Source: Stenotrophomonas maltophilia
GTDB taxonomy: Bacteria > Pseudomonadota > Gammaproteobacteria > Xanthomonadales > Xanthomonadaceae
DNA: 64,000 nucleotides
NCBI RefSeq assembly: GCF_002205165.1
Contig: NZ_NIVS01000022.1
Location: 62,001-126,000, forward strand
Direction: 5' to 3'
A program made the translations under genes and the position numbers. The stretch's first letter is position 1, and each line of letters opens with the position of its first letter. A model generated the notes under the pieces. The model searched no databases and had not been told where the DNA came from. It saw only the letters and a program-made list of their open reading frames with translations. Of the stretch, positions 8,058 through 19,979 are shown piece after piece.

Positions 8058-9040
8058 GCCGGGGTGCCCGGATGCGCGGAGCAGCGCAGACCGGTCACCT
8101 TCCGGTGTCGCAGTCGCCGGCAGGCCACCTGCCGGTCCTGTACACGCAGGTCCTGGAAGGCCTGAAGGTGATCGAAAACGGAGTGTATCTCGATGGCACG
8201 TTTGGTCGTGGCGGTCACGCCCGCGGCGTGCTCGAGCAACTCGGTCCCGGAGGCCGGCTGCTGGTCATGGACAAGGATCCCGAGGCGATTGCGGTAGCCG
8301 AGCGTGATTTCGCGCCGGACCCGCGCGTCTCGATCTTCCGTGGCAGCTTCGCCGATCTGCTGCACTGGGACGCCACCGCCGAAGGCCTGGATGGCGTGCT
8401 GTTCGACCTGGGCGTGTCCTCGCCCCAGCTGGATGTCGCCGAGCGCGGTTTCAGCTTCGGCAAGGACGGCCCGCTGGACATGCGCATGGACCCGGACAGC
8501 GGCGAAAGCGCGGCGCAGTGGCTCAACCGGGCCGAAGAACGCGAGATCGCCGACATCCTGTGGACGTATGGCGAAGAACGCCAGAGCCGGCGCATCGCCC
8601 GCGCTCTGGTGGCCCGCCGCGAGAAGCAGCCGTTCAGCCGCACCGCTGAACTGGCCGACGCCATCGCCGCAGTGATGCCGCGTGGCAAGGACAAGATCAA
8701 CCCGGCCACGCGCAGCTTCCAGGCGATCCGCATCCACATCAACCGCGAACTGGCCGACCTTGAAGCCGGGCTGGACGCGGCACTGGCGCGCCTCAAGCCC
8801 GGCGGTCGCCTGGCCGTGATCAGCTTCCATTCGCTGGAAGACCGCATCGTCAAGCAGTTCATGAACCGCCATGCCAAAGCGCCGCCGAGCAATCGCCGGT
8901 TGCCCGAAGCGCAGCCGTTCGTGCCGACCCTGGTCCTGCATGGCGGCGCCATCAAGGCTGAAGACGACGAGCTGGCGGTCAACCCGCGCTCGCGCAGCGC
9001 CGTGCTGCGCGTCGCCGAGAAGTGCGGGGTGGCCGGATGA
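8054..9040 (+). CDS. rsmH: 16S rRNA (cytosine(1402)-N(4))-methyltransferase
   Basis: RsmH (MraW) N4-methylates C1402 of 16S rRNA, the same nucleotide that RsmI, also encoded in this window, 2'-O-methylates. Visible marks are [13 protein letters not shown], the SAM-binding [14 protein letters not shown] near residues 45-58, [18 protein letters not shown], and the C-terminal [13 protein letters not shown]. The likely start is GTG 8054 overlapping the mraZ stop; ATG 8072 is an alternative 6 codons in. The final TGA overlaps the ftsL start. Confidence 0.95.
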   Translation: MSRGARMRGAAQTGHLPVSQSPAGHLPVLYTQVLEGLKVIENGVYLDGTFGRGGHARGVLEQLGPGGRLLVMDKDPEAIAVAERDFAPDPRVSIFRGSFADLLHWDATAEGLDGVLFDLGVSSPQLDVAERGFSFGKDGPLDMRMDPDSGESAAQWLNRAEEREIADILWTYGEERQSRRIARALVARREKQPFSRTAELADAIAAVMPRGKDKINPATRSFQAIRIHINRELADLEAGLDAALARLKPGGRLAVISFHSLEDRIVKQFMNRHAKAPPSNRRLPEAQPFVPTLVLHGGAIKAEDDELAVNPRSRSAVLRVAEKCGVAG

Positions 9041-9300
9041 GCCGCCTGCTGTTGATCGTGCTGCTGGCCTGCACCGTCGCTTCGGCGATCGGGGTGGTGT
9101 TCATGCGCCATCGTCACCGCCAGACCTTTGTGGAGCTGTCCCGGGTCGAGCGTGCGCGCGATGAGATCAACATCGAGTTCGGTCGCCTGCAGCTCGAGCA
9201 GGCCACCCTGGCCGAGTCCACCCGGGTCGACCGGGTGGCCCGCGAACGCCTGGGCATGAAGTTCCCCGAAGCGGCCGATGTCGTGGTGATCCGGCCATGA
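9037..9300 (+). CDS. ftsL: cell division protein FtsL
   Basis: FtsL is a small bitopic inner-membrane protein that forms the FtsQLB divisome complex with FtsB and FtsQ. The 87-residue product has one N-terminal membrane helix (about residues 3-20, [19 protein letters not shown]). A heptad-rich periplasmic coiled coil follows ([24 protein letters not shown]), ending with the typical [13 protein letters not shown]. The start is ATG 9037 in the ATGA overlap with rsmH; the earlier in-frame ATG at 9022 is less likely. The stop overlaps ftsI by ATGA. Confidence 0.92.
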   Translation: MSRLLLIVLLACTVASAIGVVFMRHRHRQTFVELSRVERARDEINIEFGRLQLEQATLAESTRVDRVARERLGMKFPEAADVVVIRP

Positions 9301-11141
9301 ACAAGTCCGGCCGCAACCGTGCGCGCAACAGCTTCAACCTCCGCCAGCGCCTGAAGTGGGTGGGGCTGGCGCTCGGCCTGTGTTCGGTCTCGCTGGTCGG
9401 TCGCGCCGCCTACGTGCAGATCATCAACAGCGAGTTCTACCAGCGCCAGGGCGAAGCCCGTTACCTGCGCGAGCTGCCGATCAATACCTCGCGCGGCATG
9501 ATCACCGACCGCAATGGTGAACCGGTCGCGGTGTCGACCCCGGTCGCCTCGATCTGGGTCAACCCGCAGGAACTGCTGCGCGCGCCGGACCGCATCCCCG
9601 AGCTGGCCACCGCGCTGGGCATGCCGCTGGACGAGCTGACCTCCAAGCTCTCGCAGAAGGCCGATAAAGAATTCATGTACCTGCGCCGCCGGATCAATCC
9701 GGACGACGCGGAGAAAGTGGTCGCGCTGAAGATTCCGGGCGTGGCCTCGCAGCGCGAGTTCCGCCGCTTCTACCCGCAGGGTGAGGCGATGGCGCACGTG
9801 CTCGGCTTCACCAACATCGACGACCGCGGCCAGGAAGGGCTGGAGCTGGCCTTCGATGAATGGCTGCGCGGCAAGGCCGGCGCCAAGCGCGTGATCCGCA
9901 ACCGCAAGGGCGACACGGTCGAAAGCGATCTGCTGCGCGCCGCCGAGCCGGGCAAGGACCTCACCCTCAGCATCGACCGCCGCATCCAGTTCCTGGCCTT
10001 CAAGGAGCTGCGCAACGCGCTGATCGCCAACAAGGCGGCCGGTGGCTCGATGGTGATCATGGATGTGGCCACCGGCGAAGTGCTGGCCATGGTCAACCTG
10101 CCGACCTACAACCCCAATGCCGTGGGTGGCGCAGCACCGGACACCCGTCGCAACCGCGCGGTGACCGACCTGGTCGAGCCGGGTTCGACCATGAAGCCGC
10201 TGACCATCGCCTCGGCGCTGCAGTCCGGCGTGGTCACCAAGGACACCACGGTGGATACCAACCCGGGCTACATGGCCGTGGGCCGGTTCACCATCAAGGA
10301 CGTGCCGCGCAACAACGGCGTGCTCAACGTCACCGGCGTGATCACCCGCAGCTCGAACATCGGCGCGGCCAAGATCGCCGCCAAGATGCCGGACCAGGTC
10401 TTCTACGACCACGTCCACAGCTTCGGCTACGGCGTGTCGCCGCACAGCGGTTTCCCCGGCGAATCGGCCGGTGTGCTGCCGCGCCCGGCGCGCTGGAGCG
10501 GGTCGTCCAAGACCACGATGTCCTACGGCTACGGCCTCAACGTCACCCCGCTGCAGATCGCCACGGCGTACTCGGCGCTGGGCAACGGCGGCAAGCTGAT
10601 CGCGCCGACCTTCGTCAAGGGCCAGCGCAACGAGGGCAAGCAAATCATCGACGAGAACATCGCCAAGGACGTGGTGGCGATGATGGAAACCGTGGTCACC
10701 CAGGGCGGCGCCAAGCAGGCCGCGGTACTGGGTTACCACGTGGCCGGCAAGACCGGTACCGCACGCAAGGCCGGTCCGGGCGGCTACGAGCGCGGGCATT
10801 ACAACGCGCTGTTCGCCGGCGTGGTGCCGGCCACCAACCCGCGCTTCGCCACGGTGATCGTGATCAACGATCCGCAGGCGGGCAAGTACTACGGCGGCCT
10901 GGTGTCCGCGCCGGTGTTCCATAACGTCATGGAGGGCGCGCTGCGCCTGATGGACGTGCCGCCGGATGACATCGAGTCGTGGCTGGCCGCACAGCAGTCC
11001 GGAAAGATGGGCCACTCGGCCTCGGTGCTGCCGATGCCGCCGCCGGAAACGGTGATCGCGCCCGACGCCGCCGCAGAATTCGATGCCGCGCTGCCCAGCG
11101 CGCACGCCACAGTGCCGCCCGCGCAGGGAGGCACGCAATGA
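9297..11141 (+). CDS. ftsI: peptidoglycan D,D-transpeptidase FtsI (PBP3)
   Basis: FtsI is the septal class B penicillin-binding protein that cross-links peptidoglycan with its glycosyltransferase partner FtsW. The 614-residue protein has a cytoplasmic tail and one membrane helix (about 20-40), the pedestal domain, and a transpeptidase domain. The catalytic motifs are SxxK (EPGSTMKP), SxN (SSN within [11 protein letters not shown]) and KTGT (AGKTGTAR). It begins at the ATGA overlap with ftsL and ends overlapping murE. The last 50 or so residues are Pro/Ala-rich and probably disordered. Confidence 0.97.
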   Translation: MNKSGRNRARNSFNLRQRLKWVGLALGLCSVSLVGRAAYVQIINSEFYQRQGEARYLRELPINTSRGMITDRNGEPVAVSTPVASIWVNPQELLRAPDRIPELATALGMPLDELTSKLSQKADKEFMYLRRRINPDDAEKVVALKIPGVASQREFRRFYPQGEAMAHVLGFTNIDDRGQEGLELAFDEWLRGKAGAKRVIRNRKGDTVESDLLRAAEPGKDLTLSIDRRIQFLAFKELRNALIANKAAGGSMVIMDVATGEVLAMVNLPTYNPNAVGGAAPDTRRNRAVTDLVEPGSTMKPLTIASALQSGVVTKDTTVDTNPGYMAVGRFTIKDVPRNNGVLNVTGVITRSSNIGAAKIAAKMPDQVFYDHVHSFGYGVSPHSGFPGESAGVLPRPARWSGSSKTTMSYGYGLNVTPLQIATAYSALGNGGKLIAPTFVKGQRNEGKQIIDENIAKDVVAMMETVVTQGGAKQAAVLGYHVAGKTGTARKAGPGGYERGHYNALFAGVVPATNPRFATVIVINDPQAGKYYGGLVSAPVFHNVMEGALRLMDVPPDDIESWLAAQQSGKMGHSASVLPMPPPETVIAPDAAAEFDAALPSAHATVPPAQGGTQ

Positions 11142-12640
11142 GCCAGACGATGTTGCTTTCGCAGTTGCTTCCCGATGTGGCGCTGAGCCACGACCCGTCC
11201 ATCACCGGCCTGGTGCTGGACAGCCGCGCGGTGCGCCCGGGCAATGCCTTCGTGGCGATCGCCGGCTTCGGCGCGCACGGGCTGGGCTTTGTCGATCAGG
11301 CGCGCGCCAATGGTGCTGCGGCGATCCTGTTCGATCCGCCTGCGCCGGTCGAGCTGCCGGCGCCAACCGATGCGATCGCCGTGCCCGGCCTGCGCAACCG
11401 GATGGGCGCGATGGCCGACCAGTTCCACGGCCATCCGTCGCGCGCGATGACGATGGTCGGTGTGACCGGCACCAACGGCAAGACCTCCACCGTGCAGTTG
11501 CTGGCCCAGGCCTGGCACCTGCTCGGCACCCGCAGTGGCAGTATCGGCACGTTGGGCGTCGGCCTTTATGGCGATGTCGTGCCGACCGGCTTCACCACGC
11601 CGCTGGTGCTGCAGATGCATGAAGTGCTGGCCCAGCTGCGCGACGGCGGTGCCCAGGCCGTGGCGATGGAAGTCAGCTCGCACGCGCTTGATCAGGGCCG
11701 CGTGGATGCCGTGCATTACGACGTGGCGGTGTTCACCAATCTCACCCGCGACCATCTCGACTATCACGGCGACATGGCGCAGTACGGTGCGGCCAAGGCC
11801 AAGCTGTTCCATCGCGACGGGCTCAAGGCCGCCGTGGTCAATCTCGATGACAGCTTCGGCAGCGAACTGCTGCGCACCGTCGGCGAGACCGTGCGCCCGA
11901 TCGGGGTGAGTTCGCGCGGTGCCGCGCAGGCCACCCTGCGCGCCGATTCGCTCACTCTGGACGGCCGCGGCATCGCCTTCGACCTGGTGGTCGACGGCCA
12001 GCGCCATCCGGTGCAGTCGCCGCTGCTCGGCCGCTTCAACGTGGACAACCTGCTGGCCGTGGCCGGTGCGTTGTATGCGCTGGGGCACGCCCCGGCCGCG
12101 ATCGCCGCGCTGCTCTCGCAGCTGCAGCCGATCGCCGGCCGCATGAACCGCCTGGGCGGCGAGGGTGGCCTGCCCACCGTCGTGGTCGATTACGCCCACA
12201 CGCCGGATGCACTGGAACAGGCGCTGACCAGCGTGCAGGGCCATCTGGCCGGGCGCCTGGTCTGCGTGTTCGGCTGCGGCGGCGAGCGCGATACCGGCAA
12301 GCGCCCGCAGATGGCCGCCATCGCCGAACAGCATGCCGACGTGGTGATCGTCACCGACGACAATCCGCGCGGCGAAGACGGCGACGTGATCGTGGCCGAC
12401 ATCCTCAAGGGCTTTGACGCACCTGCCGCGGTCACCGTGCAGCGCGACCGCGCCGCCGCGATCGCCACCGCGATCGGCCAGGCCGGTGCGGGCGATATCG
12501 TGCTGATCGCCGGCAAGGGCCATGAGCCCTATCAGGAGATCCACGGGGTCAAGCACGCGTTCGACGACACTGACGTAGCTGGCCGTGTACTGGCCGCACG
12601 CGTAGATAAAGCGGGTACGCCGCGCATGGAGGCACCATGA
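11138..12640 (+). CDS. murE: UDP-MurNAc-L-Ala-D-Glu:meso-diaminopimelate ligase
   Basis: MurE adds the third residue to the peptidoglycan stem peptide. The 500-residue protein has the three Mur-ligase domains, with P-loop [14 protein letters not shown] near residues 109-122, the carbamylated-lysine region, and a DNPR motif (TDDNPRGED) in the C-terminal domain. DNPR is diagnostic for meso-diaminopimelate rather than lysine. The start is ATG 11138, overlapping the ftsI stop; a longer in-frame reading would lie inside ftsI. ATGA overlap joins it to murF. Confidence 0.97.
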   Translation: MSQTMLLSQLLPDVALSHDPSITGLVLDSRAVRPGNAFVAIAGFGAHGLGFVDQARANGAAAILFDPPAPVELPAPTDAIAVPGLRNRMGAMADQFHGHPSRAMTMVGVTGTNGKTSTVQLLAQAWHLLGTRSGSIGTLGVGLYGDVVPTGFTTPLVLQMHEVLAQLRDGGAQAVAMEVSSHALDQGRVDAVHYDVAVFTNLTRDHLDYHGDMAQYGAAKAKLFHRDGLKAAVVNLDDSFGSELLRTVGETVRPIGVSSRGAAQATLRADSLTLDGRGIAFDLVVDGQRHPVQSPLLGRFNVDNLLAVAGALYALGHAPAAIAALLSQLQPIAGRMNRLGGEGGLPTVVVDYAHTPDALEQALTSVQGHLAGRLVCVFGCGGERDTGKRPQMAAIAEQHADVVIVTDDNPRGEDGDVIVADILKGFDAPAAVTVQRDRAAAIATAIGQAGAGDIVLIAGKGHEPYQEIHGVKHAFDDTDVAGRVLAARVDKAGTPRMEAP

Positions 12641-14031
12641 AGCGCACCCCCCTGTCGCTGATCGCCCACTGGGCCGGTGGCGAGATCCACGGTGAAGACA
12701 CCGCGATCGACGCCATCAGCAATGACACCCGTACGCTGGCCCCCGGCAGCCTGTATGTGGCGCTGCGTGGCGAGCGTTTCGATGGCCACGACTTCGCGGC
12801 CGACGCCCTGGCGCGCGGCGCCTCGGCGATGCTGGTCGAGCGCCTGCTGGATGTGGCCCTGCCGCAGATCGTGGTGGCCGACAGCGAGCACGCGCTGGGC
12901 CGTATCGCCGCCGGCATGCAGCGCGACCGCGACACCGCGGTGTTCGCGATCACCGGCAGCAACGGCAAGACCAGCGTCAAGAGCCTGCTGCTGGCGATCC
13001 TGGAGCAGGTCGCGCGGGACGACCGCAAGGTGGTCTACGCCAACCCGGGCAACCGCAACAACGAGATCGGCCTGCCGCTGGCGGTGCTCGATGCGCCGGA
13101 AGATGCCGACTACGCCGTCTACGAGATGGGCGCCGGCAAACCGGGTGACATCGCCTACCTGACCGAGATCGTGCGCCCGCACTACGCGCTGGTGAACAAC
13201 ATCGCGCCAGCGCATCTGGAGCGCATGGGCAGCCTGCAGGGCGTGGCCACCACCAAGGGCGCGATCTATGCGGCGCTGCCCTCCGATGGGGTCGCCGTGA
13301 TCAATGCCGATGACGCCTTCGGGATCTGGTTCGAGCAGCACATCGTCGGCCAGCCGCCGCGTTGTCGCGTGCTGCGCTACGGCCTGGACCACAGCGCCGA
13401 TGTCACCGCACGTGCGATCCGTCCGGCCGCGCAGGGCAGTCAGTTCGTGCTGTCCACGCCGGCCGGCGACGCAGAGATCACGCTGGGCCTGCCGGGCCGG
13501 CACAACATCAGCAATGCGCTGGCCGCTGCTTCGCTGGCACTGGCGGCGGGCATCACGGTGGCGCAGATCGCCGCCGGCCTGGCCCGTGCCGAGCCGGTGC
13601 CGGGCCGCCAGATTGCCCATCAGCTGCCTAACGGCGCGGTGCTGATCGATGACAGCTACAACGCCAACCCCGGTTCGCTGGCCGCGGCCATCGATGCCTT
13701 GGCTGCCTCGCAGGACGAGGGCTGGCTGGTGCTGGGTGACATGCGCGAACTCGGCCCGGACGGCGAGGCGCTGCATGCCCAGGCCGGCCGCCGCGCCCGC
13801 GAGGCGGGCCTGAAGCGGCTGTATACGCTCGGCCCGCTGAGCGCCGCCGCTTCGACCGCCTTCGGTGAAGGCGGCCAGCATTTCCAGAGCCACCAGGCCC
13901 TGGCCGCCGCACTCGCCACCGAACTGCATGCCGGCGTGCGCTGCCTGGTCAAGGGCTCGCGTGGCAGCGCCATGGACACGATCGTCAAAGCGCTGCTCGC
14001 GCAAGGAGAGGAAACCCCCAATGTTGCTTGA
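12637..14031 (+). CDS. murF: UDP-MurNAc-tripeptide:D-Ala-D-Ala ligase
   Basis: MurF attaches the D-Ala-D-Ala dipeptide made by Ddl, completing the UDP-MurNAc-pentapeptide. The 464-residue product contains the ATP-binding [27 protein letters not shown], the [13 protein letters not shown] block and [15 protein letters not shown] of the C-terminal domain. The start is in an ATGA overlap with murE. Its end overlaps the mraY start by 11 bases. Confidence 0.97.
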   Translation: MKRTPLSLIAHWAGGEIHGEDTAIDAISNDTRTLAPGSLYVALRGERFDGHDFAADALARGASAMLVERLLDVALPQIVVADSEHALGRIAAGMQRDRDTAVFAITGSNGKTSVKSLLLAILEQVARDDRKVVYANPGNRNNEIGLPLAVLDAPEDADYAVYEMGAGKPGDIAYLTEIVRPHYALVNNIAPAHLERMGSLQGVATTKGAIYAALPSDGVAVINADDAFGIWFEQHIVGQPPRCRVLRYGLDHSADVTARAIRPAAQGSQFVLSTPAGDAEITLGLPGRHNISNALAAASLALAAGITVAQIAAGLARAEPVPGRQIAHQLPNGAVLIDDSYNANPGSLAAAIDALAASQDEGWLVLGDMRELGPDGEALHAQAGRRAREAGLKRLYTLGPLSAAASTAFGEGGQHFQSHQALAAALATELHAGVRCLVKGSRGSAMDTIVKALLAQGEETPNVA

Positions 14032-15106
14032 ACTGGCCCGATGGCTGCAGCAGTTGGAGAGCCTGTTCGGGCTGTTCGGCTACCTGACCCTGCGCGGCAT
14101 CCTCGCGGCGCTGACCGCCCTGTTCCTGTCGCTGTGGCTCGGCCCGGCGATGATCCGCAAGCTCGCCCAGTTCAAGGGCGGCCAGCCGATCCGTACCGAT
14201 GGCCCGCAGACCCATTTCGCCAAGGCCGGCACGCCGACCATGGGCGGTTCGCTGATCCTGCTGACGATCACGCTGTCGGTGCTGCTGTGGGCCGACCTGC
14301 GCAACCGTTATGTCTGGCTGGTGCTGGCGGTGATGCTGTGCTTCGGTGCGATCGGCTGGTACGACGACTGGATCAAGATCGTCCGCCGCGATCCGAACGG
14401 CCTGAAGTCGCGCTGGAAGTACCTGCTGCAGTCGATCTTCGGCCTGGCCGCGGGTCTGTTCCTGTTCTACACCGCCGATGTTCCGGCGGCGATGACCTTC
14501 TACATCCCGATGTTCAAGTCGATCGCGCTGCCGCTGGCCGGCATCAGCTTCGTGGCCATCGCGTACTTCTGGATCGTCGGCTTCTCCAACGCGGTCAACC
14601 TGACCGACGGCCTGGACGGGCTGGCGATCATGCCGACGGTGCTGGTCGCCTGCGCGCTGGGCGTGTTCGCCTATGCCTCGGGCAACGTGGTGTTCTCCAG
14701 TTACCTGCAGATCCCGCAGATCCCTGGCGCCGGTGAGCTGGTCATCATCTGCGCGGCGATCGCCGGCGCGGGCCTGGGCTTCCTTTGGTTCAACACCTAT
14801 CCGGCCATGGTCTTCATGGGCGACATCGGCGCGCTGGCGCTGGGTGCGGTGCTGGGCACGATCGCGGTGATCACCCGCCAGGAACTGGTGCTGGTGGTGA
14901 TGGGCGGCGTGTTCGTGATCGAGACGCTGTCGGTGATGATCCAGGTCGCCTCGTTCAAGCTGACCGGCAAGCGCGTGTTCCGCATGGCCCCGATCCACCA
15001 CCACTTCGAACTGAAGGGCTGGCCGGAGCCGCGCGTGATCGTGCGCTTCTGGATCATCTCGGTGGTGCTGGTCCTGATCGGCCTGGCCACGTTGAAGGTC
15101 CGCTGA
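14021..15106 (+). CDS. mraY: phospho-MurNAc-pentapeptide translocase MraY
   Basis: MraY transfers phospho-MurNAc-pentapeptide to undecaprenyl phosphate, forming lipid I at the inner membrane. The 361-residue polytopic protein carries [11 protein letters not shown], the aspartate pair in [13 protein letters not shown], the signature [16 protein letters not shown], and the C-terminal [18 protein letters not shown] 14021 is preceded by GGAGAGG, a strong ribosome binding site, inside the end of murF. The next gene, ftsW, starts on the last base of this stop codon, leaving no room for murD. Confidence 0.97.
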   Translation: MLLELARWLQQLESLFGLFGYLTLRGILAALTALFLSLWLGPAMIRKLAQFKGGQPIRTDGPQTHFAKAGTPTMGGSLILLTITLSVLLWADLRNRYVWLVLAVMLCFGAIGWYDDWIKIVRRDPNGLKSRWKYLLQSIFGLAAGLFLFYTADVPAAMTFYIPMFKSIALPLAGISFVAIAYFWIVGFSNAVNLTDGLDGLAIMPTVLVACALGVFAYASGNVVFSSYLQIPQIPGAGELVIICAAIAGAGLGFLWFNTYPAMVFMGDIGALALGAVLGTIAVITRQELVLVVMGGVFVIETLSVMIQVASFKLTGKRVFRMAPIHHHFELKGWPEPRVIVRFWIISVVLVLIGLATLKVR

Positions 15107-16434
15107 TGAACGACCTGTCGCGCCAAGCCACCCGCCTGGAAGCCATCGGAGGCCACTTCGACAAGTGGCTGCTGGGCGCGATCATCGCGCTCACCGGGCT
15201 GGGCGTGGTGATGGTCGCGTCGAGCTCGATCGCGCTGATGAGCAGCCCGTTCTACTACCTCAACCGCCACCTGATCTTCCTGGCGGTGGGCATCGGCCTG
15301 GCGATCATCGCCATGCGCACCGAGCTCAAGAGCATCGAGCAGTACAACCAGATCCTGCTGCTGGGCTGCTTCGCGCTGCTGGTAGTGGTGTTCATCCCGG
15401 GCCTGGGCAGCAGCGTCAACGGTGCCCGCCGCTGGATCAACCTGGGCATCTCCAAGTTCCAGACCGTCGAAGCGGTCAAGGTGCTCTACATCGTGTGGCT
15501 GTCCAGCTATCTGGTCCGCTTCCGCGATGAGGTCAATGCCACCTGGCCGGCGATGCTCAAGCCGCTCGGCGTGGCCGGCGCGCTGGTGGTGCTGCTGCTG
15601 CTGCAGCCGGACTTCGGCTCGTCCACCCTGCTGCTGGCGATCACCGCCGGCATGCTGGTGCTGGGCGGGGTCAACATGCCGCGCATGTCCATGCCGGTGA
15701 TCATCGGCATGGTCGGCATGAGCGCGCTGGCGATCATCGAGCCGTACCGCATGCGCCGCATCACCTCCTTCCTGGACCCGTGGGCCGATCAGCAGGGCGA
15801 CGGCTACCAGCTGTCCAACGCGCTGATGGCCGTGGGCCGTGGCGAGTGGACCGGCGTGGGCCTGGGCAACTCGGTGCAGAAGCTCTATTACCTGCCTGAA
15901 GCGCACACCGACTTCATCTTCTCGGTCACCGCCGAGGAGCTGGGCTTCCTCGGCACCTGCCTGATCATTTCGCTGTACGCGCTGCTGGTTGGCCGCACCT
16001 TCTGGCTGGGCATGCGCTGCGTGGAAATGAAGCGCCACTTCTCCGGCTACATCGCCTTCGGCATCGGCCTGTGGATCAGCATGCAGAGCTTCGTCTCGAT
16101 CGGGGTCAACCTCGGCATCCTGCCGACCAAGGGCCTGACCCTGCCGCTGATTTCCTCGGGCGGCTCGAGCGTGCTGATGACCTGCGTGGCCATGGGCCTG
16201 CTGCTGCGCGTCTCCTATGAACTGGATCGCGCCGAGCGCCGCCAGGCCGTGCGCATGGGCGCCGACCAGGATGGCCCGCTGCCCGGCGATGTTCCCAAGG
16301 CCGACAGCGCCAGCGCGGTTGCGGCGGCGATGCAGGACAGCGCCGCGCGCGATACCGCACCCCGTGACAGCACCACCCGTGGCACCAGCCGCATGCAGCA
16401 GCGTATCGAACCGACGCTGGGGAGGATGGGATGA
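15106..16434 (+). CDS. ftsW: peptidoglycan glycosyltransferase FtsW
   Basis: FtsW is the SEDS-family septal glycosyltransferase that polymerises lipid II, paired with FtsI. The 442-residue protein has about ten membrane segments. Conserved motifs include [25 protein letters not shown] (Asp of the catalytic cavity), [19 protein letters not shown] and [14 protein letters not shown]. The C-terminal tail of about 65 residues is hydrophilic, rich in Asp/Ala/Thr and longer than usual. The start ATG shares its A with the mraY TGA. The stop overlaps murG. Confidence 0.97.
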   Translation: MNDLSRQATRLEAIGGHFDKWLLGAIIALTGLGVVMVASSSIALMSSPFYYLNRHLIFLAVGIGLAIIAMRTELKSIEQYNQILLLGCFALLVVVFIPGLGSSVNGARRWINLGISKFQTVEAVKVLYIVWLSSYLVRFRDEVNATWPAMLKPLGVAGALVVLLLLQPDFGSSTLLLAITAGMLVLGGVNMPRMSMPVIIGMVGMSALAIIEPYRMRRITSFLDPWADQQGDGYQLSNALMAVGRGEWTGVGLGNSVQKLYYLPEAHTDFIFSVTAEELGFLGTCLIISLYALLVGRTFWLGMRCVEMKRHFSGYIAFGIGLWISMQSFVSIGVNLGILPTKGLTLPLISSGGSSVLMTCVAMGLLLRVSYELDRAERRQAVRMGADQDGPLPGDVPKADSASAVAAAMQDSAARDTAPRDSTTRGTSRMQQRIEPTLGRMG

Positions 16435-17525
16435 GCACGCCTCGCCTCGATCCGTCCCAGCGCCCGGTCATGATCATGGCCGGCGGCACCGGTGGGCACA
16501 TCTTCCCCGGCCTGGCCGTGGCCAAGGTGCTTCGCGAGCGCGGCGTGCCGGTCACCTGGCTCGGTGCCGATGGCGCGATGGAAACGCGCCTGGTGCCGCA
16601 GCACGACATCCCGATCGACACCCTGGCCATCGGCGGCCTGCGCGGCAAGGGCAAGCTGGCCCTGATCGGTGCGCCGCTGCGGCTGCTGCGTGCGATCCGT
16701 GCGGCCGGCTTCCTGATCCGAGATCGTCAGCCCCGTGCGGTGATCGCCTTCGGTGGCTTTGCCTCCGGCCCGGGCGGTATCGCCGCGCGCCTGCACGGCC
16801 TGCCGCTGCTGGTGCACGAGCAGAACCGCGCACCGGGCATGACCAATCGCGTGCTGTCGCGCCTTGCGCGCCGCGTGCTGGCCGGGTTCCCGGGCAGCTT
16901 CGCCCAGCGCGAGGAAGCGGTCGGCAATCCGGTGCGTGCCGAGATCGCCGCCATTACCCCGCCCGAGCTTCGCCTGGCCAACCGCCAGGGGCCGCTGCGC
17001 CTGCTGGTGCTGGGCGGCAGCCAAGGCGCACGCGTGCTCAACAACGCGGTGCCCAAGGCGCTGGCGGCACTGGGCGCCGGCATGCCGGTGCAGGTGCGTC
17101 ACCAGAGCGGCGAGAAGCTGCACGCCGAAGCGCTGCAGGCGTATGCCGATGCTGGCGTGCAGGCGAGCGTGGAACCCTTCATCGCGGACATGGCCGAGGC
17201 GTTCGCCTGGGCCGATCTGGTCGTGTGCCGCTCGGGCGCTTCCACCCTGGCCGAGCTCTGCGCGGTGGGTGTGGGCAGCGTGCTGGTGCCGTTCGCTGCG
17301 GCCGTCGACGATCACCAGACCCGCAATGCGGAGTATCTGGTCGAGCGCGGCGCCGCGGTGTTGCTGAAGCAGGATGAAACGCTGGCGACGCAGCTGGAAG
17401 GCGTATTGCGCGATTTGTCCGAAAATTCCGCCCGACGCATGCAGATGGCCAACGCCGCGCGTGCCCTGGCCAAGGTCGATGCCGCAGAGCGCATCGCCGA
17501 CATCATTCTCGAGGAATCCAAATGA
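16431..17525 (+). CDS. murG: UDP-GlcNAc:lipid I N-acetylglucosaminyltransferase
   Basis: MurG adds GlcNAc to lipid I to give lipid II on the cytoplasmic face. The 364-residue GT-B enzyme has the N-terminal G-loop [15 protein letters not shown] (about 14-28), [12 protein letters not shown], the second G-loop [12 protein letters not shown], and the C-terminal [21 protein letters not shown] with [12 protein letters not shown]. It starts at the ATGA overlap with ftsW. Its own stop is again ATGA, but the next ATG opens a 14-codon frame rather than murC directly. Confidence 0.97.
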   Translation: MSTPRLDPSQRPVMIMAGGTGGHIFPGLAVAKVLRERGVPVTWLGADGAMETRLVPQHDIPIDTLAIGGLRGKGKLALIGAPLRLLRAIRAAGFLIRDRQPRAVIAFGGFASGPGGIAARLHGLPLLVHEQNRAPGMTNRVLSRLARRVLAGFPGSFAQREEAVGNPVRAEIAAITPPELRLANRQGPLRLLVLGGSQGARVLNNAVPKALAALGAGMPVQVRHQSGEKLHAEALQAYADAGVQASVEPFIADMAEAFAWADLVVCRSGASTLAELCAVGVGSVLVPFAAAVDDHQTRNAEYLVERGAAVLLKQDETLATQLEGVLRDLSENSARRMQMANAARALAKVDAAERIADIILEESK

Positions 17526-17566
17526 ACACCGCTACGCGCGCCAGCCTGGCGCGGGGCCGCGCATGA
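17522..17566 (+). CDS. 14-codon leader ORF between murG and murC
   Basis: ATG at 17522 overlaps the murG stop (ATGA). The frame encodes [14 protein letters not shown] and ends with a TGA at 17564-17566 that overlaps the murC start (ATGA at 17563-17566). Both junctions match the coupling seen at other dcw borders, so ribosomes could pass from murG through this peptide to murC. No function is recognisable and the peptide may be only a coupling bridge. Confidence 0.4.
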   Translation: MNTATRASLARGRA

Positions 17567-18999
17567 TCCGCCGCCTCCACGACACCAACGACCTGGTACG
17601 CGCGTTCCCGCGCGTGCACTTCGTCGGCATCGGCGGCACCGGCATGAGCGGCATTGCCGAAGTGATGCTGACGCTGGGCTATGAAGTGTCCGGGTCGGAC
17701 AACGCCGACAACGCCGCGACCCGTCGCCTGGCCGGCCTGGGTGCGCGCGTGATGCGTGGCCACTCGGCCGCCAACGTGCTCGGCACCGACTGCGTGGTCG
17801 TCTCCAGCGCGATCCGCGATGACAACCCGGAACTGATGGAAGCGCGCAGCCAGCGCATTCCGATCATGCCGCGCGCGGCGATGCTGGCCGAGCTGATGCG
17901 CTTCCGCCGCGGCATCGCGGTGGCCGGCACGCACGGCAAGACCACCACCACCAGCCTCACTGCCGCCGTACTGAGCGAAGGCGGGCTGGACCCGACCTTC
18001 GTGATCGGCGGCCAGCTGCTCGCCGCCGGTGCCAACGCCAAGCTCGGTAGTGGCCAGTGGCTGGTGGCCGAGGCCGACGAAAGCGATGGCAGCTTCCTGC
18101 GCCTGAACCCGCTGGTCTCGGTGATCACCAACATCGACTCGGACCATCTGGAAAACTACGGTAACGATTTCGCCCGGGTCCAGGCCGCGTTCGCCGAGTT
18201 CCTGCAGCGCCTGCCGTTCTACGGGCTGGCGGTGCTGTGCATCGATGATCCGGAGGTGGCCGCACTGGCCGCGCAGACGCCGCGCCATGTCATGAGCTAT
18301 GGCATGAGCAGCAACGCCGACGTGCGTGCCGAAGATGTGGTCCAGGATGGCCCGCGCATGCGTTTCACCCTGCGCCTGCCGGAAGGCAGCAGCCACCCGG
18401 TGACGCTGGCCCTGCCCGGTGCGCACAACGTGCTCAACGCCCTGGCCGCCGCGGCCGTGGGCTGGCAGCTGGGCGTGGCGCCGGACGCGATCGCGCGTGC
18501 GCTGGAAAGCTTTGCCGGCATCGGCCGCCGTTTCAACGATCTGGGCATCGTCACCACGCATACCGGTGCCAAGGTCCGCGTGATCGACGACTACGGTCAC
18601 CACCCGCGTGAACTGGCGGCCGTGTTTGCCGCCGCCCGCGGTGGCTGGCCGAGCCAGCGCCTGGTGGTGGCGTTCCAGCCACACCGCTACAGCCGCACCC
18701 GTGACCAGTTCGATGCCTTCGCCGCGGTGCTGTCCGAAGTGGACGCGCTGGTGCTGAGCGAGGTCTACCCGGCCGGCGAAGCCCCGATCCCGGGCGCCGA
18801 TTCGCGTTCGCTGGCGCGTGCCATCCGCGCGCGTGGCCGCAGCGAGCCGGTCGTGGTCGGCAATGCCGCCGAGCTGGCGCATGTGCTGCCCGACGTCCTG
18901 CAGGACGGCGACCTGCTGCTGATGATGGGCGCGGGCGACATCGGTTACATCGCCCAGCAGATCGCCGGCGAAGGCTTCCAGGAGGCCCCGGCGGCATGA
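17563..18999 (+). CDS. murC: UDP-N-acetylmuramate:L-alanine ligase
   Basis: MurC adds L-alanine to UDP-MurNAc, the first amino acid of the stem peptide. The 478-residue product has the N-terminal Rossmann loop [16 protein letters not shown], the P-loop [14 protein letters not shown] (about 124-137), [10 protein letters not shown], and [16 protein letters not shown] in the C-terminal domain. ATG 17563 begins at MIRRLHD, just before the conserved core. A longer open frame inside murG is rejected. The stop overlaps ddl. Confidence 0.97.
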   Translation: MIRRLHDTNDLVRAFPRVHFVGIGGTGMSGIAEVMLTLGYEVSGSDNADNAATRRLAGLGARVMRGHSAANVLGTDCVVVSSAIRDDNPELMEARSQRIPIMPRAAMLAELMRFRRGIAVAGTHGKTTTTSLTAAVLSEGGLDPTFVIGGQLLAAGANAKLGSGQWLVAEADESDGSFLRLNPLVSVITNIDSDHLENYGNDFARVQAAFAEFLQRLPFYGLAVLCIDDPEVAALAAQTPRHVMSYGMSSNADVRAEDVVQDGPRMRFTLRLPEGSSHPVTLALPGAHNVLNALAAAAVGWQLGVAPDAIARALESFAGIGRRFNDLGIVTTHTGAKVRVIDDYGHHPRELAAVFAAARGGWPSQRLVVAFQPHRYSRTRDQFDAFAAVLSEVDALVLSEVYPAGEAPIPGADSRSLARAIRARGRSEPVVVGNAAELAHVLPDVLQDGDLLLMMGAGDIGYIAQQIAGEGFQEAPAA

Positions 19000-19979
19000 G
19001 CACGCTGACCTTCCCGCCGCTGCGCATCACCGACCCGGCCCTGTTCGGCCGTGTCGCCGTGCTGCTGGGCGGCACTTCCAGCGAGCGCAACGTATCGCTG
19101 GATTCCGGCCGCAACGTGATCGAAGCGCTGCGCGCGCGCGGCGTCGACGCGATCGCGGTCGATGGCATCCCGGCGCTGGCACTGGCGCTGGTCGAGAAGC
19201 GCTTCGATCGCGTGTTCAATATCCTCCACGGCCACAACGGCGGTGGCGAGGACGGCATCGTGCAGGGCCTGATGGAGGCCTTCGGGGTGCCGTACACCGG
19301 TTCGGACGTGCTCGGCTCGGCGCTGAGCATGGACAAGATCCGCACCAAGCAGGTGTGGCTGTCGCACGGGCTGCCGACCCCGCGCTTCATCGCGCTGGAC
19401 CAGGCCTCCAATGTCCATGCCGCTGCGGCCGAACTGGGCCTGCCGGTGGTGGTCAAGCCGGCCAACGAAGGCTCCAGCGTCGGCATCAGCCGGGTCACCG
19501 AGGACGCCGGCCTGGATGACGCGGTCGCACTGGCGGTGCGCTATGACGGCCAGCTGCTGATGGAGCAGATGGTGGTCGGCGACGAGTTGACCGTGGCGAT
19601 CCTGGGCGACCAGGCGCTGCCGTCGATCCGCATCGTGCCCAAGGGCCAGTGGTACGACTACAACGCCAAGTACATCGCCGAGGACACCCAGTACCTGTGC
19701 CCGGGGCTGGAGGGCGAGGACGAAATCGAGATCCGCCGCCTCGCACTGGCCGCGTTCCGCGCTGCCGGTTGCCGCGGCTGGGGCCGGGTGGACGTGATGC
19801 GCGACCGCAGCACGGGCCGCTTCTACCTGCTGGAAGTGAACACCGCGCCGGGCATGACCAGCCATTCGCTGGTGCCCAAGTCGGCCAGCCAGGCCGGGAT
19901 CGGCTTTGAAGAGCTGGTCTGGCGCGTGCTCGAGCAGACCCTGCCGGGTCACGCAGCGCAGGAGAACAGTCACGCATGA
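18996..19979 (+). CDS. ddl: D-alanine:D-alanine ligase
   Basis: Ddl forms the D-Ala-D-Ala dipeptide used by MurF. The 327-residue ATP-grasp enzyme shows [17 protein letters not shown] near the N-terminus, [33 protein letters not shown], and the metal-binding [15 protein letters not shown]. It corresponds in position and size to ddlB of Escherichia coli. It overlaps murC and ftsQ by ATGA at both ends. Confidence 0.96.
   Translation: MSTLTFPPLRITDPALFGRVAVLLGGTSSERNVSLDSGRNVIEALRARGVDAIAVDGIPALALALVEKRFDRVFNILHGHNGGGEDGIVQGLMEAFGVPYTGSDVLGSALSMDKIRTKQVWLSHGLPTPRFIALDQASNVHAAAAELGLPVVVKPANEGSSVGISRVTEDAGLDDAVALAVRYDGQLLMEQMVVGDELTVAILGDQALPSIRIVPKGQWYDYNAKYIAEDTQYLCPGLEGEDEIEIRRLALAAFRAAGCRGWGRVDVMRDRSTGRFYLLEVNTAPGMTSHSLVPKSASQAGIGFEELVWRVLEQTLPGHAAQENSHA

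Noticed and set aside
9114..11138. A 674-codon antisense frame opposite ftsI
   Set aside because: Composition rich in Arg/His/Gln/Ala as expected of a shadow frame; ftsI is certain.
15100..15110. A deletion or assembly error removing murD
   Set aside because: The mraY stop and ftsW start overlap cleanly and both proteins are complete.
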